Positions 17,810 to 26,630 are shown, numbered from the stretch's first letter. The stretch is DNA of 64,000 nt from Senimuribacter sp049852125 (GCF_049852125.1 NZ_CP187532.1:868001-932000); one strand, 5' to 3'. Made by a program: numbers and translations. Notes: generated from the sequence alone by a model not told the origin.

Positions 17810-18931
17810 ATGAAGATCGCGATTATCGGCGGAAAATTGCAGGGAACTGAAGCCGTGTTTCTTACCAGGGAAGCGGGTTTTGAGAGCATTTTGATCGATA
17901 GTAATCCTGACGTACCTGCTTCTGGTCTGGCAGATCGGTTTGTGTGCGGCGATGTGATCGCAGGAGATCCGGAAGTTATCGCTGCTATGGAAGAAGCGGA
18001 TATGGTGCTTCCTTGCAATGAAAATGATGAGCTGCTGACAGCGGTTTGTAACATTTGCAGAGAAAAAAATCTGAAGCTGGCCTTTGATCCTGACGCCTAT
18101 GATATCACCAAATCTAAAGCAGCGTCAGACGCTTTGATGCATGATCATGGTATTCCTGCTCCGCGCTATTTTCCGGAGGGGAAGGCTCCATATATTATTA
18201 AGCCTTCTGGGGAAAGCGGCTCTGCCGGGGTTCGAAAGGCTGATTCACAGCAGGCAGTGGAGGATTTTCTTGCTGATTGTGAATATCCGGAAGGATGGGT
18301 GATTCAGGAGTATTTAGAAGGACCGTCTTATTCTATTGAAGTGATCGGCGTGCCTGGGAATTACCGTACGTATGCCGTTACGCAGATTCATATGGATCAG
18401 GTCTATGATTGCTGTAAGGTGACAGCGCCTTGTCTGGTCGGGGAATCCGGGGAGAAACGCTTTGATGAAATCGGCCGGAAGCTGGCTGAACTGGTAAATT
18501 TACACGGTATCATGGATGTGGAGGTAATCGACGACGGAGAGGATTTGAAGGTACTGGAGATCGACGCGCGGCTGCCAAGTCAGACTCCGATTGCTGTTCT
18601 GAAATGCTCCGGCATGAATTATGTCAGAGAGTTAGCGGACATTGTTTGCCATGGGGAGTTTCAAACGAGGCTGACTGCACCGGTTTGTCATTCTGTTTAC
18701 GAACATTATCGCCGTAAGGACGGACATATAGTACAGGAAGGGGAACACATGATGGCAGAAGCCAGACCATTGGCTTTGAGGGAAAATTTCTGCAGCGCGC
18801 AGGTCGTTATGACGGATTATGATGGTGCAGGTTCGAGCTTTCGCGGAATTTTCGTGTGCTGGGATGAAAGCGCGCAGAGACTTGAGCAGCGCTGCAGGCA
18901 AGTAAACGTTGACCTAAAAAGATTACCGTAA
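17810..18931 (+). CDS. pylC: pyrrolysine biosynthesis ATP-grasp ligase PylC
   Basis: This 373-residue ATP-grasp enzyme ligates 3-methylornithine to the epsilon-amine of a second lysine. The N-terminus MKIAIIGGKLQGTEAVFLTR is the family hallmark. ATP-grasp features include YIIKPSGESGSAGVRK, WVIQEYLEGPSYSIEVIG and VLEIDARLPSQTPIAV. It follows pylB by 16 bases with an AAGGAGG site. The length is normal. Confidence 0.95.
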   Translation: MKIAIIGGKLQGTEAVFLTREAGFESILIDSNPDVPASGLADRFVCGDVIAGDPEVIAAMEEADMVLPCNENDELLTAVCNICREKNLKLAFDPDAYDITKSKAASDALMHDHGIPAPRYFPEGKAPYIIKPSGESGSAGVRKADSQQAVEDFLADCEYPEGWVIQEYLEGPSYSIEVIGVPGNYRTYAVTQIHMDQVYDCCKVTAPCLVGESGEKRFDEIGRKLAELVNLHGIMDVEVIDDGEDLKVLEIDARLPSQTPIAVLKCSGMNYVRELADIVCHGEFQTRLTAPVCHSVYEHYRRKDGHIVQEGEHMMAEARPLALRENFCSAQVVMTDYDGAGSSFRGIFVCWDESAQRLEQRCRQVNVDLKRLP

Positions 18932-19007
18932 AACTTATAAATAATATTAGACTGGGAATATTGGATAGTGTACAATATTATCAGAAACAGGAAAGGATAC
19001 TTGGAGT

Positions 19008-19850
19008 ATGGAGAAGTTCACGATAACCCAGCTGGAGAGGATTTCAGAACTGGGTGGGGATTCGTCTTTAACAGAAAGGGAGTTTACTGATAAGACTGAA
19101 CGGGATCTGGTATTTCGCCAGGCAGAAAAGGATCTAGTAAGGGCATGTCGCGGTCGTATTAAAGAACTTTTGATGGATAAGCACATGACTGATAGTGTAA
19201 CCGTTGGACGTACATTGGAAAAATGGCTTATCGATCAGGATTATACGAAAGTTGTGACGCCTACTATTATTACCAGAGATATGTTGGCAAAGATGACTAT
19301 CGATGAGTTTCACCATTTATCTGAACAGGTTTTCTGGCTCGATAAAAAACGTTGTCTCAGGCCGATGCTGGCGCCGAATCTTTATGTGGTTATGCGTGAG
19401 CTTCACAGAATTACCAACGAGCCGGTGAAAATCTTTGAAATCGGTTCCTGCTTCAGAAAGGAATCTCAGGGCGCGCAGCATATGAATGAGTTTACTATGC
19501 TGAATTGTGTGGAGCTGGCCGCGGTTCCTGACGGCCAGCAGGTTGATGAACTGAAACGGCTGGCAAGATCCGCTATGGAAGCCTTGGGCGTCGGTGAGGA
19601 CGAGTATGAATTGGTCGTAGAGGAATCTACAGTTTATGGTTCTACAGTGGATATAGAGATCAACGGCCTGGAGGTTGCTTCGGGATCGTACGGACCTCAT
19701 TTTCTGGACAGCCAGTGGGGCGTCTTCGATACGTGGGTCGGAATTGGTTTTGGCATTGAACGCCTGACTATGGCTTTAGCAAAGAGCAAAACCATTAAAA
19801 AATTTGGCAGAAGCATCACCTTTATCGACGGGCAGCCTCTGCACATTTGA
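19008..19850 (+). CDS. pylSc: pyrrolysyl-tRNA synthetase catalytic subunit PylSc
   Basis: This 280-residue class II aminoacyl-tRNA synthetase catalytic domain charges tRNA(Pyl). Motif 2 reads FRKESQGAQHMNEFTML, with the Asn that gates the amino-acid pocket shortly after. Motif 3 is GIGFGIERLTMAL. It lacks the N-terminal tRNA-binding domain of archaeal PylS, as in other bacteria, where that domain is a separate protein; here it is encoded at 21826. The gap of 76 bases after pylC contains an ATAATATT/AATATTAT inverted repeat. Confidence 0.95.
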   Translation: MEKFTITQLERISELGGDSSLTEREFTDKTERDLVFRQAEKDLVRACRGRIKELLMDKHMTDSVTVGRTLEKWLIDQDYTKVVTPTIITRDMLAKMTIDEFHHLSEQVFWLDKKRCLRPMLAPNLYVVMRELHRITNEPVKIFEIGSCFRKESQGAQHMNEFTMLNCVELAAVPDGQQVDELKRLARSAMEALGVGEDEYELVVEESTVYGSTVDIEINGLEVASGSYGPHFLDSQWGVFDTWVGIGFGIERLTMALAKSKTIKKFGRSITFIDGQPLHI

Positions 19851-19894
19851 TAATATCGCTGATTGTAATCGTGTAGAAAGGGAGGAAAGCAGCT

Positions 19895-20707
19895 GTGACC
19901 AGACTCAGGACAGAATGGATTACTTATATGTTGGACGGTATGGAAGACTATAACCGTGAGCTTCGTTTAAAAACAGGTATGGATCTGTCTGGACTTGTCA
20001 TGCATGCTTTCGGAATTTCTCCGGAGGATTATCTGGCCGCACAGCAAAATGTTTCCGTAGCTGTGATTCCCATTACGCAGGGAGAAGGGATTATCGGAAG
20101 CTTCAGTCAGTCTGTAGCCGCTATTGTGCAGTCGATGGGATTTAAAGCCGACGTCATGGAGCATACTGATGTGGATGGGATTTACGATGCTGTGAGAACA
20201 GGCCGTCAGATTCTGTTTTTTGCTGATGATGCTCGTTATTTGGCAGTGAATATAGCGAAGGGCGCTTGTTCCGATAATAATTACGCGACAGCTTTGGGTT
20301 TCATTCAGGTTATGCAGGCGTTAATGAAAAAACATGGTCTGGATATGAGGACAGAAAAATTGCTTCAGATCGGCTATGGTATCGTTGGCAAGGAAGCGGC
20401 GGTCATATTAAATGATATGGGAGTAGCATTTGACCTGTATGATAAGGATCGCACGGCTGTGGAGGGATTCAGTGGCAGAACCTTGTCGAGAAAAGAAGAA
20501 ATTAAGAATTATTCATATATATTGGACTTCACCAATGAAGGCGAATGGCTGACAAGAGAGCTGCTTGCAGATGATATTCTCTATGTAAGTCCTGGCGTGC
20601 CGTATTCTATGGACGCGGAGGCAGCAGCAGCCTTTGAGGAATGTGCAGTTCATGATAATCTGGAAATCGGCACGGCAATTATGCTGGGACAGTGCTTGTT
20701 GCCGTAA
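19895..20707 (+). CDS. pylD: pyrroline-carboxylate-forming dehydrogenase PylD
   Basis: This 270-residue enzyme oxidises 3-methylornithyl-N6-lysine to the aldehyde that cyclises to pyrrolysine. The C-terminal Rossmann region has IGYGIVGKEAAVILNDMGV (near 160-178). An N-terminal LTxxW-like MTRLRTEWI and ADDARYLAVN are family traits. The start is GTG at 19895 behind GGGAGG. It ends 12 bases before the tRNA(Pyl) gene. Confidence 0.95.
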   Translation: MTRLRTEWITYMLDGMEDYNRELRLKTGMDLSGLVMHAFGISPEDYLAAQQNVSVAVIPITQGEGIIGSFSQSVAAIVQSMGFKADVMEHTDVDGIYDAVRTGRQILFFADDARYLAVNIAKGACSDNNYATALGFIQVMQALMKKHGLDMRTEKLLQIGYGIVGKEAAVILNDMGVAFDLYDKDRTAVEGFSGRTLSRKEEIKNYSYILDFTNEGEWLTRELLADDILYVSPGVPYSMDAEAAAAFEECAVHDNLEIGTAIMLGQCLLP

Positions 20708-20719
20708 TGACAATGATAT

Positions 20720-20791
20720 GGGGTGCGGATCGTATGGATCACATGGACTCTAAATTCATGCAGCCGGGTGAGACTCCCGGGCACCTCGCCA
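20720..20791 (+). tRNA. pylT: tRNA-Pyl, anticodon CTA, reads UAG
   Basis: The 72-nt gene has CCA encoded. It shows the hallmarks of tRNA(Pyl): a 7-bp acceptor stem (20720-20726/20781-20787), a single base (G20727) between acceptor and D stem, a 4-bp D stem with a 5-nt D-loop (GTATG), a 6-bp anticodon stem (20742-20747/20755-20760), anticodon CTA at 20750-20752, a 3-nt variable loop, and a T loop without the usual TTC. It lies between pylD and the G3E GTPase and decodes the amber codons in mttB and mtbB. Confidence 0.97.
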
Positions 20792-20824
20792 TGAAGCGGC
20801 TGTCGCTTCAGTTAACTTTTTTGT
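20792..20824 (+). terminator. terminator directly after tRNA-Pyl
   Basis: TGAAGCG-GCTGT-CGCTTCA (7 bp, 5-nt loop, starting at the base after CCA) is followed by TTAACTTTTTT. Confidence 0.85.
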
Positions 20825-20905
20825 TTTCTGCGCGACAGTCCCTAACAATCCAATTTCTTTGAAGATTGTTAGCAGTTTAAAAGGAATTTATAGCCAGAGG
20901 AGGAA

Positions 20906-21826
20906 ATGGATATGATCCAGATCGTATTGCTGAGCGGGTTTTTGGGCGCAGGCAAGACAACCTTGATGCAACGCTTGCTGGATACTTACGCTGACAGAAA
21001 GATCGGCGTTATCATCAATGAATTTGGTGAAATCAATATTGATGCGAAGCTGGTCAGCAGAGATGGTATCGCGATGGCAGAACTATCAAACGGTTCTATT
21101 TTTTGTGCCTGTATCAAGGACAAGTTTGTCGACGGACTGATTGAAATGTCTAAAACAGATATTGAATATCTGTTTATTGAAGCTTCCGGTTTGGCAGATC
21201 CATCTAACATGGGTGACATTGTAGCAGGCATTCGAAAAGAAACCAATGACAATCTGATGATCAAAGGCTCAATCTGCGTTGCGGACGGGGTCAGCTTTTT
21301 GGAACTTGTGGAAATTCTGCCTGCGTTAGAGCGGCAGGTGAAACATGCTAATGCCGTTATCGTGAATAAAATGGATCTCATCGATGACGAGGTTTTCTGT
21401 GAGATAACAGAAAAGGTTGCTGAAATTAACCCTGCGGTAAAGATCTACGCGGCTACTCATTGCGACGTAAATATTCAGGATATTGTAGAGCATTTCGCTC
21501 CGGCAGTAGCAGTAAGCGAGGAAACGACCAATACTTATGAGAGCCGTCCTACTACCTTCATTGTGCGCAGCGACCAACCGGTTGAGAAAGATAAGCTGGT
21601 GCAGTTTATTCAGGCTATTGCAGCAGACAGCTACCGGATTAAGGGCTTCGCAAATACGGAGGAAGGCACGGTCGAGGTCAGCGGCGTCGTTAACAATTTA
21701 ATTATAAGTCCATGGGATCAAGATGAGAAAACAGAAATTGTCGTTATATCCTCCGTAGGCATTAAGATGCTGAGCTTGATCACAAAGTATTCAGAGGAGA
21801 TCTTAGAAGGAAGGTTCTATATCTGA
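20906..21826 (+). CDS. CobW/P47K-type G3E GTPase
   Basis: This 306-residue G3E GTPase of the metallochaperone/CobW group has Walker A LLSGFLGAGKTT at residues 8-19, the metal-related CAC motif in SNGSIFCACIKDKF (shortened from the typical CxCC), IEASGLADP, and the NKMD guanine specificity motif. A CobW C-terminal domain follows. It overlaps pylSn by one base, so the two are translationally coupled. Family members insert or deliver Zn, Co or Ni. Since PylSn is a zinc protein and the MtbA family is zinc dependent, zinc delivery is an attractive but unproven role. Confidence 0.85.
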   Translation: MDMIQIVLLSGFLGAGKTTLMQRLLDTYADRKIGVIINEFGEINIDAKLVSRDGIAMAELSNGSIFCACIKDKFVDGLIEMSKTDIEYLFIEASGLADPSNMGDIVAGIRKETNDNLMIKGSICVADGVSFLELVEILPALERQVKHANAVIVNKMDLIDDEVFCEITEKVAEINPAVKIYAATHCDVNIQDIVEHFAPAVAVSEETTNTYESRPTTFIVRSDQPVEKDKLVQFIQAIAADSYRIKGFANTEEGTVEVSGVVNNLIISPWDQDEKTEIVVISSVGIKMLSLITKYSEEILEGRFYI

Positions 21827-22152
21827 TGGCTGACAGCAAGAAAAGATACTATAGAAAGAACGTGGAACTATTTGTTCTGTTAAATAAAATGAAGCTTTGG
21901 CCGGCACGCAGCGGGGTATTGCATGGAATTAAGACCATTGAGCTTTGCGGGAAATATGCTGTTATCACTACACATTGCGGCGAAACACTTCGTATCTACA
22001 ACTCCCGTAATTCCAGAGCCGCCAGATGGCTGCGAAATAAATGGGCCGTTAAGCCGTGCAAAGCGTGCAAGGTTCCCGAATGGAAATTGGAAAAATACTC
22101 GAAGACGTTTTTTGATTCTCACTACGGCAGCGATTTGCAGCATAGAGAATAA
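21826..22152 (+). CDS. pylSn: PylSn, tRNA(Pyl)-binding subunit of split pyrrolysyl-tRNA synthetase
   Basis: This 108-residue basic protein matches the N-terminal domain of PylRS: GLW-like MKLWPARSGVLHGIKTIE, then THCGETLRIYNSRNSRAARW, then the zinc/tRNA segment KPCKACKVPEWKLEKY. The CX2C pair plus the earlier His-Cys would hold the structural zinc. It binds the compact variable region of tRNA(Pyl) and brings it to PylSc (19008). Short length and low conservation mean it is often left as hypothetical. It is separated from pylSc by pylD, pylT and a GTPase gene. Confidence 0.9.
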   Translation: MADSKKRYYRKNVELFVLLNKMKLWPARSGVLHGIKTIELCGKYAVITTHCGETLRIYNSRNSRAARWLRNKWAVKPCKACKVPEWKLEKYSKTFFDSHYGSDLQHRE

Positions 22153-22163
22153 GAGGAGAAATC

Positions 22164-22538
22164 ATGTATATAGAGATGGATTGCCCTTGCCAGGGTAAAA
22201 ATTTAGATAAACTTCTGCAGCCCTTGACCTTATGTATTCTTGCAAAGGGCGGGGATATGCACGGCTTTGCTATTTTGAAAGAAATCGGAAAGATTCCTCG
22301 CTTTGAGGATAAGGTTCCCGACGCAACAGGGGTATATCGGTATTTGAAGAAGATGGAAAACTCCGGTTTGCTTACCTCAAAATGGGATTTGGATGAAGCA
22401 GATGACGCAGGTAAACCGAAACGGATATTTTCTATTACGCCGAAAGGCAAAGAATGCCTCGCTAATTGGGCGTTAGCGTTGTCCGATTATGGAAAGTATA
22501 TTGATGAGCTGATCGATATGATTCATCAATCACTGTAG
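22164..22538 (+). CDS. PadR-family transcriptional regulator with N-terminal Cys pair
   Basis: This 124-residue protein is a PadR-type winged helix (residues about 15-100: LDKLLQPLTLCILAKGG; GVYRYLKKMENSGLL; KRIFSITPKG). The unusual N-terminus MYIEMDCPCQGKN and Cys24 could bind metal or sense redox state. It is last in the Pyl block, 11 bases after pylSn, so it may control that block. The gene ends in TAG with TAA two codons later, so read-through by tRNA(Pyl) would add only two residues. Confidence 0.8.
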   Translation: MYIEMDCPCQGKNLDKLLQPLTLCILAKGGDMHGFAILKEIGKIPRFEDKVPDATGVYRYLKKMENSGLLTSKWDLDEADDAGKPKRIFSITPKGKECLANWALALSDYGKYIDELIDMIHQSL

Positions 22539-22563
22539 ATTTAAGTTGTAGTCTTTAGAAAGG

Positions 22564-22590
22564 AAGGTATTCGTGCAGAGTACCTTTTTT
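22564..22590 (+). terminator. terminator of the Pyl/PadR transcription unit
   Basis: AAGGTA-N11-TACCTT is followed by TTTT, 25 bases after the PadR stop. Confidence 0.75.
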
Positions 22591-22706
22591 GTTGCTCACT
22601 CTGGTATATTCCATAGGTTTGCTGTGCATTTAAGGAATTACAATTGAAAAATAGCAAAGATTGGAGTACACTATGTCTATATGAAAAATTATGAAGGAGA
22701 GACTTT

Positions 22707-23723
22707 ATGGGATACATAGCGTTATATTGGGGTGTTATGCTGATTGGATATTTCGCAGGCAGTAAATTGAGAAATTATCAGGAAAAAATGGGATTCATCA
22801 ATGGCGTTATGCTGATCTGCATATCGTTACTGGTTCTGCTCATGGGAGTCCGTATGGGCTCAAATGAAGAAGTCATACATAATTTGGGAACAATCGGCGT
22901 AGAGTCGTTTATCATTACCATCCTTCTTATGGTTGGCGCCATTCTGTCCGTTACACTTACTAGAAAATTGCTGAGAATGGATAAATATGGGTATCTTAAG
23001 GGCAAAGAGTGTCCGCCGGATATGCAAGGCGCCTGCGGCGGCAACGATGCGGCCGGAGATACGGTGCCGGACGCGGCGAAAGAGGATGCCAGCAGCTCAA
23101 ATCTTATGACTTGGCTGATTATTATCTTTGTTATTGTAGGTCTTTTAGCCGGCTATTTTATTGTACGGCAGAGAATTTCGGATTTAGTTGCATTTGACAG
23201 CGTGACAGGTTTGATGATGACGATTGGTCTGTGCATATTGCTCCATGTTATCGGGATCGACATGGGCTTATCGGGCACTGTAGTAAAGCAGCTGAAAAAG
23301 GTTGGCCCTAGAATTTTAGCGTTTCCCGTTGCTGTTTTGTTGGGAACTACAGTAGTCGGCGTTTTAATTGGATTGTTATTTGGCGATTTGACTGTAAGAG
23401 AGGCGCTGGCGGTCAGTTACGGTTTTGGTTGGTATACTTTCGCGCCGGTTTCTATCACCAACGCAGGTCACGTAGTCGCGGGAGCGGTATCCTTTATGCA
23501 TAATGTTTTTCGGGAGCTTGCCGGTATCGTATTGATTCCTGCTTTGGCAAGATCCATCGGATATATTGAGATCACATCGCTACCGGGCGTAGCGGCTATG
23601 GATATCTGTCTGCCGATTGTGGAACGGGCAACCAGGCAGGAGATTATTGTATATTCGTTTGCGATCGGTATGGCAGAAGCTTTTCTCATACCGATTCTGG
23701 TGCCGTTAGTTTTGGGCGCGTAG
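22707..23723 (+). CDS. lysO: LysO-family (DUF340) lysine exporter
   Basis: This 338-residue membrane protein has two halves. The N-terminal part has about three helices (YIALYWGVMLIGYFAGSKL), then a hydrophilic loop at 100-130. The C-terminal half has conserved SYGFGWYTFAPVSITN and FMHNVFRELAGI, characteristic of LysO (YbjE). LysO exports L-lysine. It has its own ATG with a GAAGGAG site and lies after a terminator, so it is a separate unit. Its nearness to the Pyl genes, which consume two lysines per Pyl, may matter. The gene ends in TAG. Confidence 0.85.
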   Translation: MGYIALYWGVMLIGYFAGSKLRNYQEKMGFINGVMLICISLLVLLMGVRMGSNEEVIHNLGTIGVESFIITILLMVGAILSVTLTRKLLRMDKYGYLKGKECPPDMQGACGGNDAAGDTVPDAAKEDASSSNLMTWLIIIFVIVGLLAGYFIVRQRISDLVAFDSVTGLMMTIGLCILLHVIGIDMGLSGTVVKQLKKVGPRILAFPVAVLLGTTVVGVLIGLLFGDLTVREALAVSYGFGWYTFAPVSITNAGHVVAGAVSFMHNVFRELAGIVLIPALARSIGYIEITSLPGVAAMDICLPIVERATRQEIIVYSFAIGMAEAFLIPILVPLVLGA

Positions 23724-23763
23724 AGAACGTACGACAGATATACTTTGATGGAGGAAAGAAAAC

Positions 23764-24579
23764 ATGAAAAAGTTTACGGGCAGTGATGGTTACGTAGCAT
23801 CGCGAGAGCTGATGAACGCGGTCAACGTGGCTATGACCCTCGAAAAACCTCTTTTGATTAAAGGGGAGCCGGGTACAGGAAAAACAATGCTGGCGGAGGC
23901 GATTGCGGAATCTCTCAACATGCAGCTGATTGTATGGGGGATTAAATCTACGACGAAGGCGCAGGAGGGATTATATGTTTATGATACTGTACAGCGTCTT
24001 TATGACAGCCAGTTCGGTGAAGGAAACGTTGCGGATATCGGCCGTTACATTAGGTTGGGAAAGCTGGGAGAAGCTTTTCGGGCTCAGGAGCAGGTGGTGC
24101 TACTGATCGATGAAATAGACAAGGCGGATTTGGAATTTCCCAACGACTTATTATGGGAACTGGATAAGATGGAGTTTTACATCAATGAAACGAAAGAGAC
24201 AATATGTGCTAAATGCAGGCCAACCGTCATAATCACCTCCAATGCGGAGAAGGAACTGCCAGATGCTTTTTTGCGCCGGTGTATTTTTCATTACATTGAT
24301 TTTCCTTCGAGGGATAAGATGGAGGAGATCATTCGGGTTCATTTCGGCGATATAGACCGGAAGCTTGTTGAGGCGGCTATGGATGCCTTTTATGATATCA
24401 GAAAGATGAAGCAGATACAGAAAAAGCCGACGACATCGGAGCTGCTGGATTGGATTCAGGCGCTGTCTGTAAGCGGAATTGATATAAACGAGATTACAGA
24501 GCATATACCGTATATCGGCGTATTGTTGAAGAAGAATCAGGACATCGATACGGTGAAAGGGTATCGAAATGTTTATTGA
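23764..24579 (+). CDS. MoxR-type AAA+ ATPase
   Basis: This 271-residue MoxR-family ATPase has Walker A GEPGTGKTMLAEAIA near residues 38-52, Walker B VVLLIDEIDKAD near 117-128, sensor 1 VIITSNAEKELPDAFLRRC, and an arginine-finger region. MoxR proteins pair with von Willebrand factor A proteins to mature or disassemble metalloenzyme complexes, for example CoxD/CoxE of CO dehydrogenase. Its stop overlaps the next gene by 11 bases, so the pair is coupled. The client enzyme is not evident here. Confidence 0.9.
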   Translation: MKKFTGSDGYVASRELMNAVNVAMTLEKPLLIKGEPGTGKTMLAEAIAESLNMQLIVWGIKSTTKAQEGLYVYDTVQRLYDSQFGEGNVADIGRYIRLGKLGEAFRAQEQVVLLIDEIDKADLEFPNDLLWELDKMEFYINETKETICAKCRPTVIITSNAEKELPDAFLRRCIFHYIDFPSRDKMEEIIRVHFGDIDRKLVEAAMDAFYDIRKMKQIQKKPTTSELLDWIQALSVSGIDINEITEHIPYIGVLLKKNQDIDTVKGYRNVY

Positions 24580-25759
24580 TTTCTTTTACCTGCTGAGGGA
24601 AAGAGGCGTTCATGTTTATTTAGATGAATGGCTTTGCCTTATAGATGCGCTCAATAAGGGGTTGGCAAATAATTCACTAATGGAGTTTTATTATCTTTGT
24701 CGAAACATATTGGTGAAGACGGAGTCGGATTATGATAAATTTGATATGGCCTTTGCCGAGTATTTTCAAGGGGTAGAAGCGATTTCTGAATTGCCTGAGG
24801 AGCTGATCCAGTGGCTATCGGAAGGCGAACTGGAGCGTGATCTCGGAGACAGACCGGATTGGGCCGCAGAATATGGTTTCGATGAATTGATGGAAATGTT
24901 CAAGGATCGTCTGAAAGAACAGCATGAGAAGCACGACGGTGGAAATTACTGGATTGGAACGGGAGGAACTTCTCCGATGGGACATGGAGGCTATAATCCG
25001 GCAGGGATTCGCGTTGGCGGCAGCAGTCGTCATCGATCGGCAGTGCAGGTAGCAGGCGAGCGTAATTTTCGAGATTTCAGGCAGGATGATTCTCTCGATA
25101 ACCGGCAATTTCAGGTAGCGCTGCGTAAGCTGCGCCAATTTTCTACCAGAGTGGATTGCGAAAGAACGGAGCTGGATGTAGACGGAACGATTGACGCCAC
25201 CTGCGGAAATGGAGGATTATTGCAGCTTGTATATGAGAAACCCAGGAAAAATACTGTGAAGCTGCTCCTACTTTTGGATTCAGGCGGTTCTATGTCAGTA
25301 CACAGTCAATTGGTAAATCAGCTTTTTTCAGCTCTGCATCAGGCGACGCATCTGAAAGATTTAAAGTCCTATTATTTTCACAACTGTGTGTATGATCAGC
25401 TTTTCACTACGCCTGCCTGTAGAAGGGGAGATTGGGTGGATACAGACTGGGTATTTGGAAATTTAGATAGTGAGTATAAGGTAATTTTTGTAGGAGATGC
25501 CGCGATGTCGCCCTACGAGCTTCTGGCGGCTGGCGGAAATCAGGATTGGTATAGCTACAATGAGGAGGCGGGCATTATCTGGCTGCGGAAATTCTTGCAG
25601 CATTATAAAAAGTGCATCTGGCTGAATCCGATGAAGAAGGAGAGGTGGGAATGGGCCTATGGCCGCAAGACCATTTCGATGGTTAGAGAAGTTTTTCCCA
25701 TGTTTGAGCTGACAGTTGATGGGCTGGATAAAGGCATCCGAAGCTTATTGATGCGATAG
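24569..25759 (+). CDS. CoxE-like von Willebrand factor A domain protein
   Basis: This 396-residue partner of the MoxR ATPase has a helical N-terminal part and a Gly-rich linker (GGNYWIGTGGTSPMGHGGYN, near 130-150). The VWA domain begins at about residue 220, with a MIDAS-like LLLLDSGGSMSVHS (D-x-G-x-S instead of D-x-S-x-S). A FVGDAAMSP segment follows. The AAA+/VWA pair is usually a metal-cofactor insertion or remodelling machine. The gene ends in TAG. Confidence 0.85.
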   Translation: MFIDFFYLLRERGVHVYLDEWLCLIDALNKGLANNSLMEFYYLCRNILVKTESDYDKFDMAFAEYFQGVEAISELPEELIQWLSEGELERDLGDRPDWAAEYGFDELMEMFKDRLKEQHEKHDGGNYWIGTGGTSPMGHGGYNPAGIRVGGSSRHRSAVQVAGERNFRDFRQDDSLDNRQFQVALRKLRQFSTRVDCERTELDVDGTIDATCGNGGLLQLVYEKPRKNTVKLLLLLDSGGSMSVHSQLVNQLFSALHQATHLKDLKSYYFHNCVYDQLFTTPACRRGDWVDTDWVFGNLDSEYKVIFVGDAAMSPYELLAAGGNQDWYSYNEEAGIIWLRKFLQHYKKCIWLNPMKKERWEWAYGRKTISMVREVFPMFELTVDGLDKGIRSLLMR

Positions 25760-25834
25760 CTAGACGACATGGATAGCGCCCCCCCAGTATCATTGAGAGA
25801 GGAGTATGCGGAACATACGTAGCATTATAAAAAG

Positions 25835-25880
25835 AGCGTCCTGCTAACCGGATATATATCAGTTTAGACAGGACGCTTTT
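25835..25880. terminator. bidirectional terminator between VWA gene and lexA
   Basis: AGCGTCCTG (25835-25843) pairs with CAGGACGCT (25869-25877). A-rich sequence on the left and TTT on the right let it serve both converging genes. Confidence 0.75.
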
Positions 25881-25892
25881 AACGTTGAAATA

Positions 25893-26546
25893 TTAACTGA
25901 AGTATCTAAATACGCCTTTTACTTTACCTAGAATTTTAACGTCTTGTACGATGATTGGGCTCATGGTATCGTTTTCCGGCTGCAGACGAATATGGCCGTT
26001 TTCTTTGTAGAAGGTTTTGACCGTAGCCTCGCTTTCAAATCCATCGATCATGGCAACAACGATTTCACCATTACGTGCGGTGTGCTGTTCCTCTACTAAG
26101 ATTAAATCGCCGTCCATAATGCCGACATTAACCATACTCTCTCCTTGCACACGCAACATAAAGTTGCTTGTGCCGGCATAACGCGCAGGTATAGGCAGAG
26201 AGTCTTCAACATTTTGTTCTGCAAGGATAGGAGAACCCGCGGCAACTCGGCCGATAACAGGAACGTCTATGACATCTTCGCGATTTTGGGATTCTTCCTG
26301 ATGGTGAAGACGGGAGCTTCCCATATCGTTTTCGGAATCTACTACCATCAGCGCTCTCGGCTTAGAGGGATCTTTCTTTAAGTAACCGTGCTTTACCAGA
26401 TTGGCTATATCCTTATGAGCCGTAGAAGTGGATTTGATACCGATAGCCGCACAGATTTCTCTGACCGTAGGAGGGTAGCCTTTGGTTTTGACCTCGTTTT
26501 TCATGAATTCTAAGATCTTACGTTCTCTTTCTTTTAAATTATCCAT
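25893..26546 (-). CDS. lexA: SOS repressor LexA
   Basis: This 217-residue protein has an N-terminal winged helix (GYPPTVREICAAIGIKSTSTAHKDI) that binds SOS boxes. A linker leads to the self-cleavage site in GRVAAGSP (Ala-Gly) and the S24 peptidase domain with Ser in GESMVNVGI and Lys in SEATVKTFY. RecA filaments trigger cleavage after DNA damage. Two imperfect SOS-like boxes lie just upstream (26565 and 26619), in keeping with autoregulation. The gene is convergent with the VWA gene and divergent from the antiporter operon. Confidence 0.96.
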   Translation of the reverse strand: MDNLKERERKILEFMKNEVKTKGYPPTVREICAAIGIKSTSTAHKDIANLVKHGYLKKDPSKPRALMVVDSENDMGSSRLHHQEESQNREDVIDVPVIGRVAAGSPILAEQNVEDSLPIPARYAGTSNFMLRVQGESMVNVGIMDGDLILVEEQHTARNGEIVVAMIDGFESEATVKTFYKENGHIRLQPENDTMSPIIVQDVKILGKVKGVFRYFS

Positions 26547-26564
26547 AACGCCTCCTGCCTTAAT

Positions 26565-26630
26565 GAATCTGTGTTCGTTTTATATTTATTAAAGTATATC
26601 ATATTGCGAACAAAAAGTAAACATCTGTTC
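26565..26630 (-). promoter_or_regulatory. two imperfect SOS-box-like sites upstream of lexA
   Basis: GAATCTGTGTTC (26565-26576) and AAACATCTGTTC (26619-26630) each differ by one base from the GAAC-N4-GTTC core of the Gram-positive LexA box. Confidence 0.5.
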
